From Nilaparvata lugens (Eukaryota; Arthropoda; Insecta; Hemiptera; Delphacidae): a stretch of 64,000 bases of DNA. The notes under the pieces were generated by a model that saw nothing but the letters and a program-made list of their open reading frames with translations, had not been told where the DNA came from and did not search any database. Shown piece by piece: positions 12,007-50,300 of this stretch; the first letter of the stretch is position 1; every line of letters begins with the position of its first letter. The stretch is from the NCBI RefSeq assembly GCF_014356525.2, contig NC_052511.1, forward strand, positions 27,398,097-27,462,096, given 5' to 3'. The position numbers and the translations under genes are program-made.

Positions 12007-13649
12007 GTTTTCTTTTAATTAAATATTCTAAATCAAAAAACAATATTAACACAAATAATTCTTAGGTTACAAATATGAAATCTAACATAAAATACCAGTT
12101 TACATAGTCACATGCTGGAAAGTACAAAATTTCAGTATTGAGAGTGAGGTTATGTACCTCTGTTGGGACGGGACGACATGATCCAATGACTTTTATGTGA
12201 AATCAAATAGCCCTCCTTCAAATCAAGCCATAATGAAATTCAAATAAATTTAAAAAATGGAATTAAACCATTTTCCCATGGAATATTGCTTATGGCATAA
12301 TCATTTATTCGGATAAAAAAAGTTTGGCACTCATGGTACCGCGAAGTTTAAAAATGGCATCTTTTTTTGAAAAACATCAATTGAAAACTTGTTAAAAGAA
12401 TTAGTATTTTGGCATTACTTATTCAATTATTTTACAAATATAAGTTTTCATAGAACAATACTTAGCAAGTACATTCATATATTTTATCAATTTAATTGAT
12501 ATCTTGATCTACTGGTAATAAACTAATTATAATAAATGTCGTATCCAATACTTATCCATTATACATACAGTACGGTATTACAAACACACTTAGCGCCCAA
12601 AAAACTGTAGGCCTACATTCATAATCAACAACTTTGGTTTTTAATTTGTCAAAAGATCATAAATTTTAAAAATTGAAGAATAGATTACATATTTTAAATA
12701 AAAATTATGTAATTTTTACCCTTATATTATTTTTGTTAACTAGTCTTTATAAATTTATATATATAAATTAATGCATTATGTTCTGGTTGGACTATCTAGT
12801 GTGAGATTTTAAAACATCTTTATAACAAATCATGTGATACAGTCTTTTAAATTTAAGATGCCCAGTACGAAAAGAAGAAGAAAGAAATGAGTATTTATTC
12901 AGTGAAATCATAAATCAACAGGACATTGTAGCTTCAGTTTCAAACTCAAATTTCGAAATTATGTATCAAATTATCTAGTGAAACTCACATTCATAATCGA
13001 CTGATTCTATATTTTTAAATCTACTGATTTTTCGTGGACAATATTTTCCAAATTGAGGTATAATATCAAGCTTATTTTTAATGTTGTATACTTGTAACTA
13101 TTTCCTCTCATCCATTATTGTATCCCTATACTTTTAATTTTTTTGAACTGTCAAAACCCTACTAATAATTATTGTCTTGAATAAACACAATTTTGGTTAC
13201 ATTTTTCAAATTGCAAATTGCTCAAATATATGACCATAAAAAATGTGATAGATGTTGACCCAATAAGTTGAACAAAAATCTTACCTTTATACCTACTACG
13301 ATAGTGTATTCAACTATCAATCATTCATGTTCATATTCAGCATAAAATAAAAATACTAAAATATGTTTAGTTGCTGAGAAAATTGCTATTGATACTATAG
13401 GCTGCTTTAAAAACTTTGTTTGGATAAATACATATTTAAAATAAATAGTAATTTAATCCGTTTAATTATTATAGTAGAAAAATAGGCTTAAGTCTAGCCG
13501 GTGAGCAACCACTGTTATCTCAGCTATTAATTTTAGAATATGAATAGTATGTTATAATATATTTTTTGTTTTAAGTGAGTTAATGTTTAGATAATATGTA
13601 AACTGATAACTAAATTATCTTTCTACAGGCAACCCTCTAAATAATCAAA
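12007..13649. promoter_or_regulatory. Divergent intergenic region between RRS1 and the DUF4485-like gene
   Basis: About 1.6 kb separates the two divergent start codons. The plus-strand gene has a splice acceptor (ttctacag, exon from 13,629) 21 bases before its ATG, so its promoter lies upstream of a 5' non-coding exon somewhere in this stretch. A shared bidirectional promoter is plausible but no core element was recognised. The sequence is strongly AT-rich and I see no repeat structure or coding potential in it. Confidence 0.4.
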
Positions 13650-14898
13650 ATGGCAGAATCAGTCGAAGATCTTGATTATGATTGTATCTACAATATGTTT
13701 CTCACAAAAATTATTCTGAAGAATCTAGCATCGATTCCAGACCGTCAGAGAGTATTGAGATGGACAAGAAAGTTGACAACATGTAATAGGACCTTGGAAG
13801 AAAGAAAACTTAGAAATGACTTCATGTATTACCTGACTCTCAATGTCCAGAGTGGAGAATTAAGACCCCCCTTCACTGAGGACCCCCCTGCTGGACCATT
13901 ACCTGCTATGGCTCAATTATTGGTAATATTTTTTCTTCAAAGTAATAATTATAATAGACATTGCCAAGTATATGACCAGTTTCATTAATATTGCTCAATT
14001 AATTTATTCAATTTCCCATTCATTTAATGAGAACAGTCAGCTCTTGCAACTAGCAAATACCAATAAAGAAACCAATCAATAAACTTAAATCTGTCTTTTT
14101 ATTACCCTTTAAAAAACATTTTTTCTATTGTATGATTTTCAGTGCTTTGCACAGCACTTATGGTACCCTATTCATTTTTTATATAGGCTTACTCATATTA
14201 CTAATATAATATGAATTGGTATTTCAGTTTATAAAAAATAAATCTCATGTATATTTTTACAGAATCTTAGAATAAGTTATTGTCAGCCTAATTTGTGAAT
14301 CAACTACCACACAAGATAAGAAATCTTTAAGAAGTATTAATAATATTCTACATCATTATTCTCACAATTATTATTATGAAAATTTCAGAATGCTCTCATG
14401 TTAAGAATTTGGTACAAGAGAACTCTTCTCAGATCTGAAACTTTTTCTATTGTAAATCAGATACCGATTTCTAATCCATTGAAACAAAAATATGAAAATA
14501 AGATTAAAAAATTCTTACTACCAATGTTAAAAAAAATATTACCTATAAATGAATTTTGAGCGGATCTCAGTAGAAGGTCCTGAAAGATAAAAATGTAAAA
14601 ATTATTGTCAGTATATTTTATTAAGAAAATTCTAGTATTTGATAAAAATAATATGAAAGACTTTTTTCAATCTTCTTGATGTTTTTTTAAGCCTGGTGGA
14701 GCCGAAGCAACAGCTGAAGCCCTGGAAATGGAAGCAAAGCGAGGCTGCTGGGGAGAAGATGTTGATGGAGCCAGCGGGGAGAGGCCAATGCTTGTCAGAA
14801 TGTCCCCAGATGGCGGCGCTTTCCTTGCCGCTCAACCCATTCCAAAATGTGGCGCTTTCTGCTATTTAGCCGTTGTATCTAAGAAAAAGGATGAATAG
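13650..14898 (+). CDS. DUF4485-like small protein, two coding exons
   Basis: Exons 13,650-13,922 (91 codons, donor gtaata) and 14,692-14,898 (68 codons plus stop, acceptor ttttttaag) join in phase to give 159 residues. The N-terminal part reads LDYDCIYNMF, KNLASIPDRQRVLRWTRKL and ERKLRNDFMYYL. This Asp-aromatic start followed by two helices with a conserved W..KL resembles the DUF4485 family, recalled from memory and not searched. A proline-rich hinge (RPPFTEDPPAGPLP) follows. The second exon encodes an Ala/Gly-rich tail with no known motif, ending SKKKDE. No signal peptide or membrane segment is seen. An acceptor 21 bases before the ATG indicates a 5' non-coding exon. AATAAA at 15,101 may serve polyadenylation. 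The molecular function is not known. The second exon rests on splice sites and frame only. Confidence 0.75.
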
Positions 14899-15446
14899 AT
14901 TTCTATATAATCTACCATTTTAAATTGAATTAGAATTTTGAAGAAGCTATAAACTATAGCTTATTTATGATGTGTCTTTTATGAAGATTTCAAATGTAAA
15001 TATAGTAATTGATTAGACAATTTTTCTCGCCGTCTTTTTGTCTTTAGTAAAATATATATGAACTATAAGTTAACTTCCAAAGTTTTCTGTTTATATTCAA
15101 AATAAATTCGATAATCCTAAATAATATCATTGAAAAATTCAAATGAAAAAGCAGGATAATTTTTACAAAAATAAAAAAATATATGTTTAGAATGTGCTAT
15201 GGCAGAGCAAATACACCTTGAGTAATATTCTAATCGGTAGCAATTGCATAGTGTAGATTCATATAGGGATAGGAAATAAGACTTATTTGAAACATTGCTT
15301 ATTATTATTTGATGCAGTTAGGACTTTCATTTAGTCCACATATTATAAATAGAATTTACATCATATCTAATCTCTTCTGATTAGAGCTATATACCGTATA
15401 TAGATCTCACTATCTCTTTCCTGTATAGGGATACTTGTAATATAAA
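14899..15446. other. 3' flank of the DUF4485-like gene
   Basis: This is AT-rich sequence with a candidate poly(A) signal AATAAA at 15,101-15,106 for the upstream plus-strand gene. No further coding sequence or repeat structure was recognised before the foldback element at 15,447. Confidence 0.4.
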
Positions 15447-15656
15447 TATAAAGAAAATAAAAATCTCAGTACCCTTTTTTTAAAATATTTTATCACAACA
15501 TGTTTCGGTCATTTATGTTATTTTCAAGTGATATGAATTGAATAAATATAATTTGATTTATTTAATTCATATCACTTGAAAATGGCATAAATGACCAAAA
15601 CATGTTGTGATAAAATATTTTTAAAAAAGGGTACCGAGATTTTTATTTTCTTTATA
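15447..15656. mobile_element. Near-perfect foldback (palindromic) element, 210 bp
   Basis: The left arm starts tataaagaaaataaaaatct and the right arm ends agatttttattttctttata. Nearly the whole 210 bp is one palindrome with a loop of only about 8 bases around 15,551, and arms differ at a handful of positions (for example cggtcattt versus aaatgacca). It has no coding capacity. This is the structure of a foldback MITE or of a locally inverted duplication; the transcript would form a long hairpin. Confidence 0.85.
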
Positions 15657-15849
15657 GTTATCTCACTAATACAGTTCTCCAGATGAGAGGATTAGGGTAT
15701 GATCACATTGAATGCGTTTGTTTTTCAAATATTGTTACAGATATGCTGTGTTTTTTCCGGAAACCATGCTGGCTTAAAGATAATAATTTATTTCTGGATG
15801 TGTGAATAATTGGTTATAAGCTGTTCACTCTATTATCTTTGATGTGATT

Positions 15850-16633
15850 GGGAAATTTGCTAATGGTATGTCATTTTTTGGGTCTCATCTCCTGTCTTGT
15901 ACTTTGGGTAGATCTTATAGCAGTTTTTAATCTTTGAGGAAAAGCTGATTGTTCAACTGATTCTTTTACTAAATGAAAAAGTGGTTTACTTATTGCATCT
16001 TCACAGTATTTGAGAATTTTGCTTGTTATATCATCATGTACTGACGAGTTGTTTGAGAATATGACCAAGTTCCACATTAGTGATGGCTTTAAATTGGTTA
16101 AAAGCTTGAGCAGTAAACGACTCTTCCAGTTCTACTGTGGTATTTTCACAATTTTTAAATTCTATATTTTGTTGTGTGAAGCACTTATTTAGAATGTTGC
16201 ATACCTGTGTGGGATCAGTTATTTTTTCCTCATTTACAGTTAGGTACAGGTTTTCCTTTCTATTGTCTTTGAATTTTTTTGTCTTTATCTTCTTAGATTG
16301 TCTTGGCATAGTTTCATGAATGCAGCGAACCGCATGATTCTTCGAAATTTGTTGTATTTGTCCTCTAGTATGAAATGCAGTTATATATCTCCTGTCGCAT
16401 TGACTCACTTCCAGTTTTAGTTCATTTAGATTTGTTTTTGAGTAGTTTCTTATATATATTTATAGGTGGCCATTAGATGAACAACTTCATATTTCATGTC
16501 ACAGTATGGAATGGTGATCGAAAAAAGCTTGGATGTGCGATTGTTTGTAGTTTTCAATGGGCATGTTTAGGTAGCAGCCATCTCTATAACTTACTTGTAG
16601 TAGATGCCTGAGTTTTTCTGGTTACTGGAATGT

Positions 16634-16688
<55 letters not shown>

Positions 16689-17100
16689 CAGCCTTCTTGT
16701 TTTAGTAAGTTGTTGTTTGTCTTGAGTATATATATTTGTGTCACCTAGCAATACTATAAAACACTGTTCATCTGAATAATTTTGCAGTACCTTATACTTC
16801 CCAGCTTTTTCAAGTATTTTGTTTCCGTTCTGGGGTCTGGTGATCTGTAGGAACCTATATTATTACCATTCTGTTTTTTGAGTCTTATCTCTGCTGCTAT
16901 TGTCTCGAAATTTTTTTCCGTAGGATTCTGCATTTCATTGAAAACAATCTCTTTTGTTATTTCCGTTAGGCTGCCCTTTCTGTACAATATGCTATATGCC
17001 GCCCCACATAAGTAGTTCGACAAAAGTTTGTCACCAATGAATATCATGGTATTTTTTTGTGCTCAACAGCTCGCAAGTCTAAGGCCGTGTTCTGATAGTA
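15850..17100 (-). pseudogene. Non-LTR retrotransposon relic, endonuclease to pre-RT region
   Basis: On the minus strand 17,047-16,754 encodes an endonuclease-like segment (ETIAAEIRLKKQNGNNIGSY). Bases 16,408-16,034 encode the linker (HFYT-like hydrophilic stretch rich in Lys, with ITDPTQVCNILNKCF). Bases 16,077-15,871 encode a pre-reverse-transcriptase segment (SSVHDDITSKILKYCEDAIS, PLFHLVKESVEQSAFPQRLK). The parts lie in different frames and the polymerase core is absent. A TA microsatellite (16,636-16,687) interrupts the element. Confidence 0.6.
16636..16687. repeat. (TA)n microsatellite
   Basis: An uninterrupted run of about 26 TA dinucleotides lies inside the retrotransposon relic. The length is likely variable between individuals and prone to assembly error. 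Confidence 0.95.
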
Positions 17101-18537
17101 TGATTATGACAGGAGTATAGAGATCAAGTTCTATTTGTAGTTTATCTATTTTATTTTGTAGTCCTCTTTGTAAATTCAAGTGGTATATTCTGAGGTATTT
17201 TATCTAGTTTGTTTCGCCTTTTCCATGATGAGTTTGCGTCGTTGGAATTTTATTTATTTTTGTTTCTTCATTATATAGATGGTTTTTAGTTCTGGTATTT
17301 GGTTAAAGGGCTAGGCTAGGAGATGAGGCGAGGCTGTACCCCGTTTGGGTGTAGTTTTTGTTTGTCAGTGTTTAGGTGCATATGCATATCAGTCGCAGTG
17401 TTCAGTGCAATTATTATCATTCGCTCCCGGCCAATACCTAAGATCCCTCAGAGTTTAATTAAATCTACACCATCACAGTGTAGATGGGCTCTTGTCAGGT
17501 GTTTGTCGACACATTGACATATATATAAACTTATTAAAGACAACATATAAATTGTAATAATTCTTTCAAATATCACTTCCCGGTGCTTCTTTTGAAACGT
17601 AGCATTATTTGCTACTAATGTCTCTATTATTATTTATAAAATAGGGCATATAGCATATTAAATTGCCTTATGAAAGTAATTTAGAATATTATTACTCTTT
17701 TCTCTTTGATAATTCCTTCAATTATTATTTACTTTTGTTTTCACCTGTGATTCGTATTTGCCGGTAAATATCCTTGCGCATGAGTATTGAGTTTCTTGAT
17801 GAATCAACATTCATTGTATGAAAAACTAGTAATTTCTAGAATACCGCTCTGTTTTGCTAAGGAATTTTGAATACCTCTTCCAGACAAATAATTTGTTCCA
17901 GGATATATTCACGTTTTATCAAACTGGCTCAAAACAAGTTTCAAGTTATTCGATACTTTGACACACTTTGTTCTTGGAAGAAGAACAGTAGTCATAGGCA
18001 TTTCGTTCATTGCTGTATATCTGTTTTTGGACCTACGCTGAGTCAAATAGTTCCATACAAAAATTGTAATAACAAGCTTTGAAACGTAGTTTTTTTTAAT
18101 GTAAACTCTTATTTTAAGTAGATTAATCGAATGAAAACAATTGAACTAAATTTTACATAGTGTTTACATTGAATGATCCATAAATGTTTTCTTATCTGTC
18201 AAATTTGTAGAGGCCATCTCCAACCATAGAAGGTGGTAGAGTGAAAAATAGTAATCATTTGTAGTCTATTTGTGTTCGTGAATCTGCTCGCGACCATACA
18301 TTCTTCATGTTTATTGTGTATACTTGACAAGCGTGCTCAAAATGATTGTGTTTTATTAAAGAAATGTAATGATTTCAATTTGTAAAGTAGTGTAAATGTG
18401 ATCAAATGAATATACCGTGAAATTTAGTGGCCGATTAGTTGACGGGATAACCTTAAATAATTTTCTCTCAAGGACATTAATATTTTAGCGTGAAAGTTTT
18501 ATTAGACTGCATTGAATATTTGTCACATAATTCAATA
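17101..18537. other. Intergenic region upstream of drk
   Basis: No coding sequence was recognised. The drk start codon follows at 18,538. The 5' UTR probably begins within the last few hundred bases, but no TATA box or initiator could be assigned with confidence, and the region is AT-rich with several short unrelated open frames. Confidence 0.4.
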
Positions 18538-44877
<26,340 letters not shown>

Positions 44878-44975
44878 GCAGTCATTCATAGGTATGTGTC
44901 CACATTAACATTGGGGTTGACTTATCGACACCTTTGTCGTTCATCATGCTTTTTACATTAACATTGGGGCAAATA

Positions 44976-45537
44976 CAGAGTGATCGAAAAGTCGCGCACA
45001 TCAATACGCAGATAATAAGATAAGGAAGTAGTAAAATGTATTTTACAAACTTTATTTATTATTAGGTATACATGTATTCACAAATTACTTACATTTTTAC
45101 GATAAATGCTCAAAATGGCTGTATTTTTCAGTAATGCATGCACGAACTCGTTTTATCATGTTTGATGACACTTTTTCAGCACGTTTACATTGATGTTGAT
45201 TTCAGTTGTTATGTTCATCTTCAACTCATCCAGTGTGGTATATTTTTATAAACACTTTCTTCAAGGTAAACCCACAGTGAGTGGGTTTATTTACCCCACT
45301 TTACTCTACTTTTACCCCACTTTAAAGTAAACCTCGTTGCTCTTGAGAAAACGACATGTTTACGAAGCAGTAAACTCGGTAACTTCACAATGTGGCTAGT
45401 ATCCAGTTCAATGATCTCTAGATTTGTAGTAGGAACTACGTGTGGTGATATGTTGCAGAAGCCAGCATAACTAATTCATGGAAACTACTATTTACAGGAA
45501 GGTTCATTCACATGTGCGCGACTTTTCAATCTCTCTG
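44976..45537. mobile_element. Internally deleted Tc1/mariner-like element in the drk 3' UTR region
   Basis: The ends cagagtgatcgaaaagtcgc and, reverse complemented from the right, cagagagattgaaaagtcgc give inverted termini of about 27 bp (including gcgcacat), flanked by TA on both sides. The minus strand at about 45,240-45,100 reads TLDELKMNITTEIN with FVHALL and RKN pieces, resembling the extreme C-terminus of a DDE transposase. This is a non-autonomous derivative that begins about 100 bases after the drk stop. Confidence 0.8.
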
Positions 45538-45631
45538 TATATCAACATCCATAGGAAAGTTTAAATTGAGGATCAACATGTTTATGAGAAATTGTATCAA
45601 ATTGACAAGTGTGAGCGTAGGTTGTACCTGC

Positions 45632-45637
45632 AATAAA
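45632..45637 (+). terminator. Candidate poly(A) signal of drk
   Basis: AATAAA about 755 bases after the stop, beyond the mariner-like insertion. If used, the drk 3' UTR would contain the whole insertion. Earlier AATAAA signals on the plus strand between stop and this point were not seen. Confidence 0.4.
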
Positions 45638-45768
45638 GGTATATTTCTATTAAATGGGTTGATGATTCATGCTTAGTTTATTTCTCTTTGTGCCTGTGCT
45701 AATTCCATGCTGCTGCGTTTAGATTCAACATCACTGTGGCCATTTCAAATTCCATTTGTACGAAATAG

Positions 45769-45937
45769 GAGCAACGTTCAGTGATCGGTTTTTTGTGGTC
45801 GAAAGGGTATATCAGGGGTTGAAGTTCATTCGCAGTTGTGGAAAAACACTACTCCTGTATCGTACCAAAATATTAACGATTAATTTTGGCCTCTGGTACA
45901 CCTTATGACCACAAAAACTGATCACTGGACGTCGCTC
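45769..45937. mobile_element. Short inverted-repeat element (MITE-like)
   Basis: The left arm gagcaacgttcagtgatcgg/ttttttgtggtc and the right arm, reverse complemented, gagcgacgtccagtgatcag/tttttgtggtc are imperfect inverted repeats of about 33 bp, with weaker similarity continuing outward. It is about 170 bp and non-coding. Confidence 0.7.
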
Positions 45938-46856
45938 TTCTTTGGTGTGAATGAAAAGTCAAGTGGTCATGGCTATCCAGCATTGTAGTAATAATGAAAG
46001 TGAACTTGCAGCTTGGAGCTTGCACAGATACAAACACAAAATGAACATACGTAGCATGCAACATCAATACAAAGCAAAACCACAATACTGTCATTAAGTC
46101 AGCATAAACAAAAATATACTAAATTGTGGATAATAATGGACATTTATTATAAGGCACCTGCTCATACAAGTCGTGTTACAATTTCGTATGACCTTTCTTT
46201 TACGTCTTTGTACCGTAATTGCATACATGTTTTGCCTAGCTAATAGTTATACTTCATACTTAAAATAAGTTCAATCTTAGCTTAGAACCCTATTACACGG
46301 TAAAATATTTGGTCAAAGATCTTTTATGGTGTAATAGGTCATAGTTTATCAGAGATCCGATAGTTTATCACAAGCCTTATAAAAAATCGAATCTTTGATA
46401 AAATTTGGTCCAAAAAATATTTTATCTCTATCTATCTTGGTATTTTATCTCAATATAAACTTGTTTGTTTACTTTTGGATTAAAGATTGGACTGAAGTTG
46501 AGGAAGTGGAAGATCGATCATTGTTTTGGGCTGTGCTTTCCCAATTATTTCAATGATTTAATAGAAATGAAGTAATGTATTGAAGTAATATAATATAATA
46601 ATGAAGTAATATATTTATCACCGAATGAAGAATAAATAAATTTATTTCACATGAATTGAATTGATTTTTTTCAGGAAAGTTTTGAAAGTTGGGCTTCCTT
46701 TGGTGCTGCGTTTTGAATTATTATTATTCTATGTTGATGTATGTAATCGATTATATTAGAGCAAAAGTACCTATTTTTAAACAAACAACAACGCCAGTGG
46801 AATATATATTAATTTATCTTCAAGACAAGTGATAATTTCAACTTTCACCTCCCATT

Positions 46857-47215
46857 GAGAAGTGCAAAAGTGGTTGAAAACATTGGATAGAATGAGTTAT
46901 TCAAATTTGGCACACAAACAGAATGTAGCTCATTGGATTAGGGTGGATAGAGACTCGACTCCATCACAGCAAACTAGAAATTCGCCCAGAAACCCGGTGA
47001 CACGACACGAACTGGTTTGCTGGTGGTAGCAAATGATGCAGCAGGGAATCGATGTCTATGTCCAGGCTTCTAGACAATTCTCTAGTTTTCTAGGATAGAG
47101 TGAAGTTTCGCTTGTCCCTATTCAGCCTAATCGAATGGGCAACATTCGGTCCGTAGACCGAATTCGAAAAACTCATTCTATCCAATCTTTTCAACCAATT
47201 CTGCACTTCGCAATT
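46857..47215. repeat. Inverted pair of a coding-like segment
   Basis: The plus strand at 46,857-46,955 reads EVQKWLKTLDRMSYSN then NVAHWIRVDRDSTPSQ. The minus strand at 47,213-47,105 reads EVQNWLKRLDRMSFSN then NVAHSIRLNRDKRNF. The two are facing copies with about 70 per cent nucleotide identity, separated by about 150 bases. Neither lies in a recognised gene. They may be the arms of an element or duplicated exon fragments. Confidence 0.65.
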
Positions 47216-47339
47216 ATTATTATATTTATATATTCCACTTAGACTTATGTGAGCCCTTACTGTGGCTACAGGCTCTGACGATCTTTGAGCTGTTCCATAG
47301 GAAATGGATCTAGACACCAATCGTTAGCTGATCAATTTT

Positions 47340-50300
47340 AAAATTACATTGTTCAACTTGGTTACTAAACTACAATCTACCATAAACTTTTCAAATTTGC
47401 CATTGTAAGTTTAATTGAGAAACGATTTCCAATTTAAACTGCTGCTGGCGTTTATTTAAGAAGTATCAATGTATGTTTATTCAGTTTTAATAAAGTTTTT
47501 ATTTTAATTTACGATGTATGTCAAAAATGTTATGTCTGATTGTCAATTACAATAGGAATCGTCTTTATTTTTAGTTTGCTGCAATTAATTTAGTAAGAGT
47601 GTACGTACTATATTTATTGTTATTTAAAATATTTTACTTTGGAACATCATAGTAGATATTGTCATGATTCAAAATAATTTACAAGTAAGTTGTTTTGGTA
47701 AGGTATGATTACTTTTATCAGCTCCATTCTATAATACTCATTTACATTTGGCTGTAGACTATAAATATGTATTGTAATAATATTGGTTATTGTCTGGTGA
47801 TGATTATCAATGTAAATATAATTGTAAAAAGATAATAATATCATCTCTGTTAGTGCTTTCATTTCTGTACTATCATTATAATTATTAATAATTACACCAT
47901 GAAACAAATAATTATACGTAGAACCATTATTATTATTATCATTATCGTCGTGAATTATGATTATATTGCCAACAATAATTTAATTACTTAAAATTTTAAC
48001 TAACATATATGTTTAAGATTACTATTTTAGTTTGTTATTATTTTGTGTAAAATTTATATTATATTACTGTATGTAAGAATTTAGTTTATAAGTGCCATCA
48101 AGATATTTTCCCAGATCAAACTGGTGTTGAACCAGTATACATCTACAGCATTTTGTTATAATATAACAATATTTATCAATCGTGGAAAGTGTGTAGAGCA
48201 TTAAAATTTGTGAAAAGTTTGAAAGTTTATTCCAATGTTCTGTGGGTCTGAAGATTTGTATAGTTAGCAATTTTTGAGCCATGAACAAACTGTTCTATCA
48301 CAAATAATGTGACGTAGACGATTCATATTTTTGATTGATCCACTTTCATTACTTCCCTTCCTAGTCGAGCTCGATAAAATTATATATCAGTATGTCAATA
48401 ACATATCAGATGCCTTAGTGAATGTTTCGTGTTCGCCTATTTTTGCATTTCAAATGCCCATGTGAAACTGTGTTGTCCCGCATTTATCAAATATGAAGCC
48501 GCCTAAGATCTCTTCTCACTAGATCTGACCTATAGGTAATGTACGACGAGATAGCCCTTGGCTGGAAACTAAGAAACTATCTTGTCGTGCGCCAACTATA
48601 GCCAGGTTACTTTATCTATCTACCTTGAGGTTAATCGATATTATTAGATACTATTTATTTCAACAAACTATTAATTAAGTTGCCTGTGTACGATACTATT
48701 CAACTTCCTTGATATTAATTTTTGAACAGTAGGAGACTACTGTGATAGGTTAATCGATTATTCTAAATGCATTTAAACTGAAAAAACCTGTTCAATACCA
48801 ATGTTTTGCAATTATTATTTTAGTTCCTGATTATAATGGGGTTAAACTGGGATTTTGTTTCAATGTGACTATTTTAAAATAGCTTCAGTTCAGAACTGAA
48901 GAACTGTACATCTATTTTTAAACTTCGATATTACTTTTATTAGTCTGATATTACTCTGATATTACTTTTTTACTGTGCTTTAAATGTTCAAGTTATTTAT
49001 TCATTGTTTCAAAACCAGTTTTTATTTTATTTTTAGTTTACATTATTTTTATTGCAAAAGCACTGTGGACAAGCAGAACAACGAAACCAGTCCAGTGCTT
49101 CCATAAAATTACCGGTACATGTCTATTTTTTGTTTCTATTTATTTATAAGCTATTTATTTTATTTCACGTTAAATTAATACTGATGTTCTTAAATATGTT
49201 GTCCTTTCTGTTGAAGATATTTGTTGTAATTCAATGATTAATAATAGGCCTATGCTAATTTTTTTTAAAGATATTGAACTTTTTGAGGAGGATCACTCCA
49301 TCTATTGCTGGAAACAAAACCTATTCTGCACATTGGAAACTGATTTTGTGATTAAATTCAGCATTTATTAATTGATTTCTCCTGTATAAATAATAATATA
49401 GGTATATCTTGAAATTATAAGCTATTGATGTGCATTTATAATAATCAATTACTCAAATTTCTTGTAACCTAAGTGTAGGGTGTCAAAAAGATTCCCTATT
49501 TTTATTTTTCATCATACTAATGTGCAGAATAGGTGCTTAATGAGTATTTCCAAGGATAATGACAATAAATATTCGCGTCTTGTAATTATAAATTGTGTAA
49601 AACACCAATTTTTCAAGTTCTCTAAAATTATGCTTGATTTATTTGACATTTCAGATTAACATGCGTTATTGTATAGTTATAGTAGCGTCTGATTTTATCA
49701 CCTTCCGTCTTATATTAAGGAATAGAAAAGGGTACAATTTTGTGAGAGAACTTCATGATCGATGTTCTAGTTATTTTTATGGATCTTGGAATTGCAATGA
49801 AGAGTAAGGTAAATGAGATAACACTTGGAATTATCACTAAACAAGAAACGAAATTAAATATTCATTCAATTTATAAAACTAATACTATTTTCAAAAAAAT
49901 TATATGTATTTTATATTTTTCTTACTAAATCTATTAGTTTTCTTGTTGTTTTTGATTAGTAATTATTTGCGTTGTCTGTTCAAATTTGTTCATTATTATC
50001 TTTTATTTGTTGTCGATATTCTACTAGATATAGATGTATACTTTGTTTAGAAGAAATACGTACAGTTTCCATTGTAGACTAAAGTTTTCAATTGTATAGT
50101 GTACCTTACATGTAGTGATTCTCCCATATTGTAACGCACAGAATATTTTAGTAGTCAAATACGCTTTTATAAATGGTCTTCTCACCCAATTACGTAACTT
50201 TCATGAGTAAGGATCCATATTTAAGGAGTAATCCATGTAGTGGAATTTTTTGCATTTTTGTAATCATATTAGAATATCAAATTGGAAAAATATTCCAGTG

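Noticed and set aside
46280..46420. Possible MITE starting aaccctattacacggtaaaa
   Set aside because: Some internal inverted similarity is present, but no convincing pair of ends could be defined.
47662..48288. Several minus-strand frames of 74-81 residues
   Set aside because: AT-rich, low-complexity, no motifs, no neighbours suggesting a gene.
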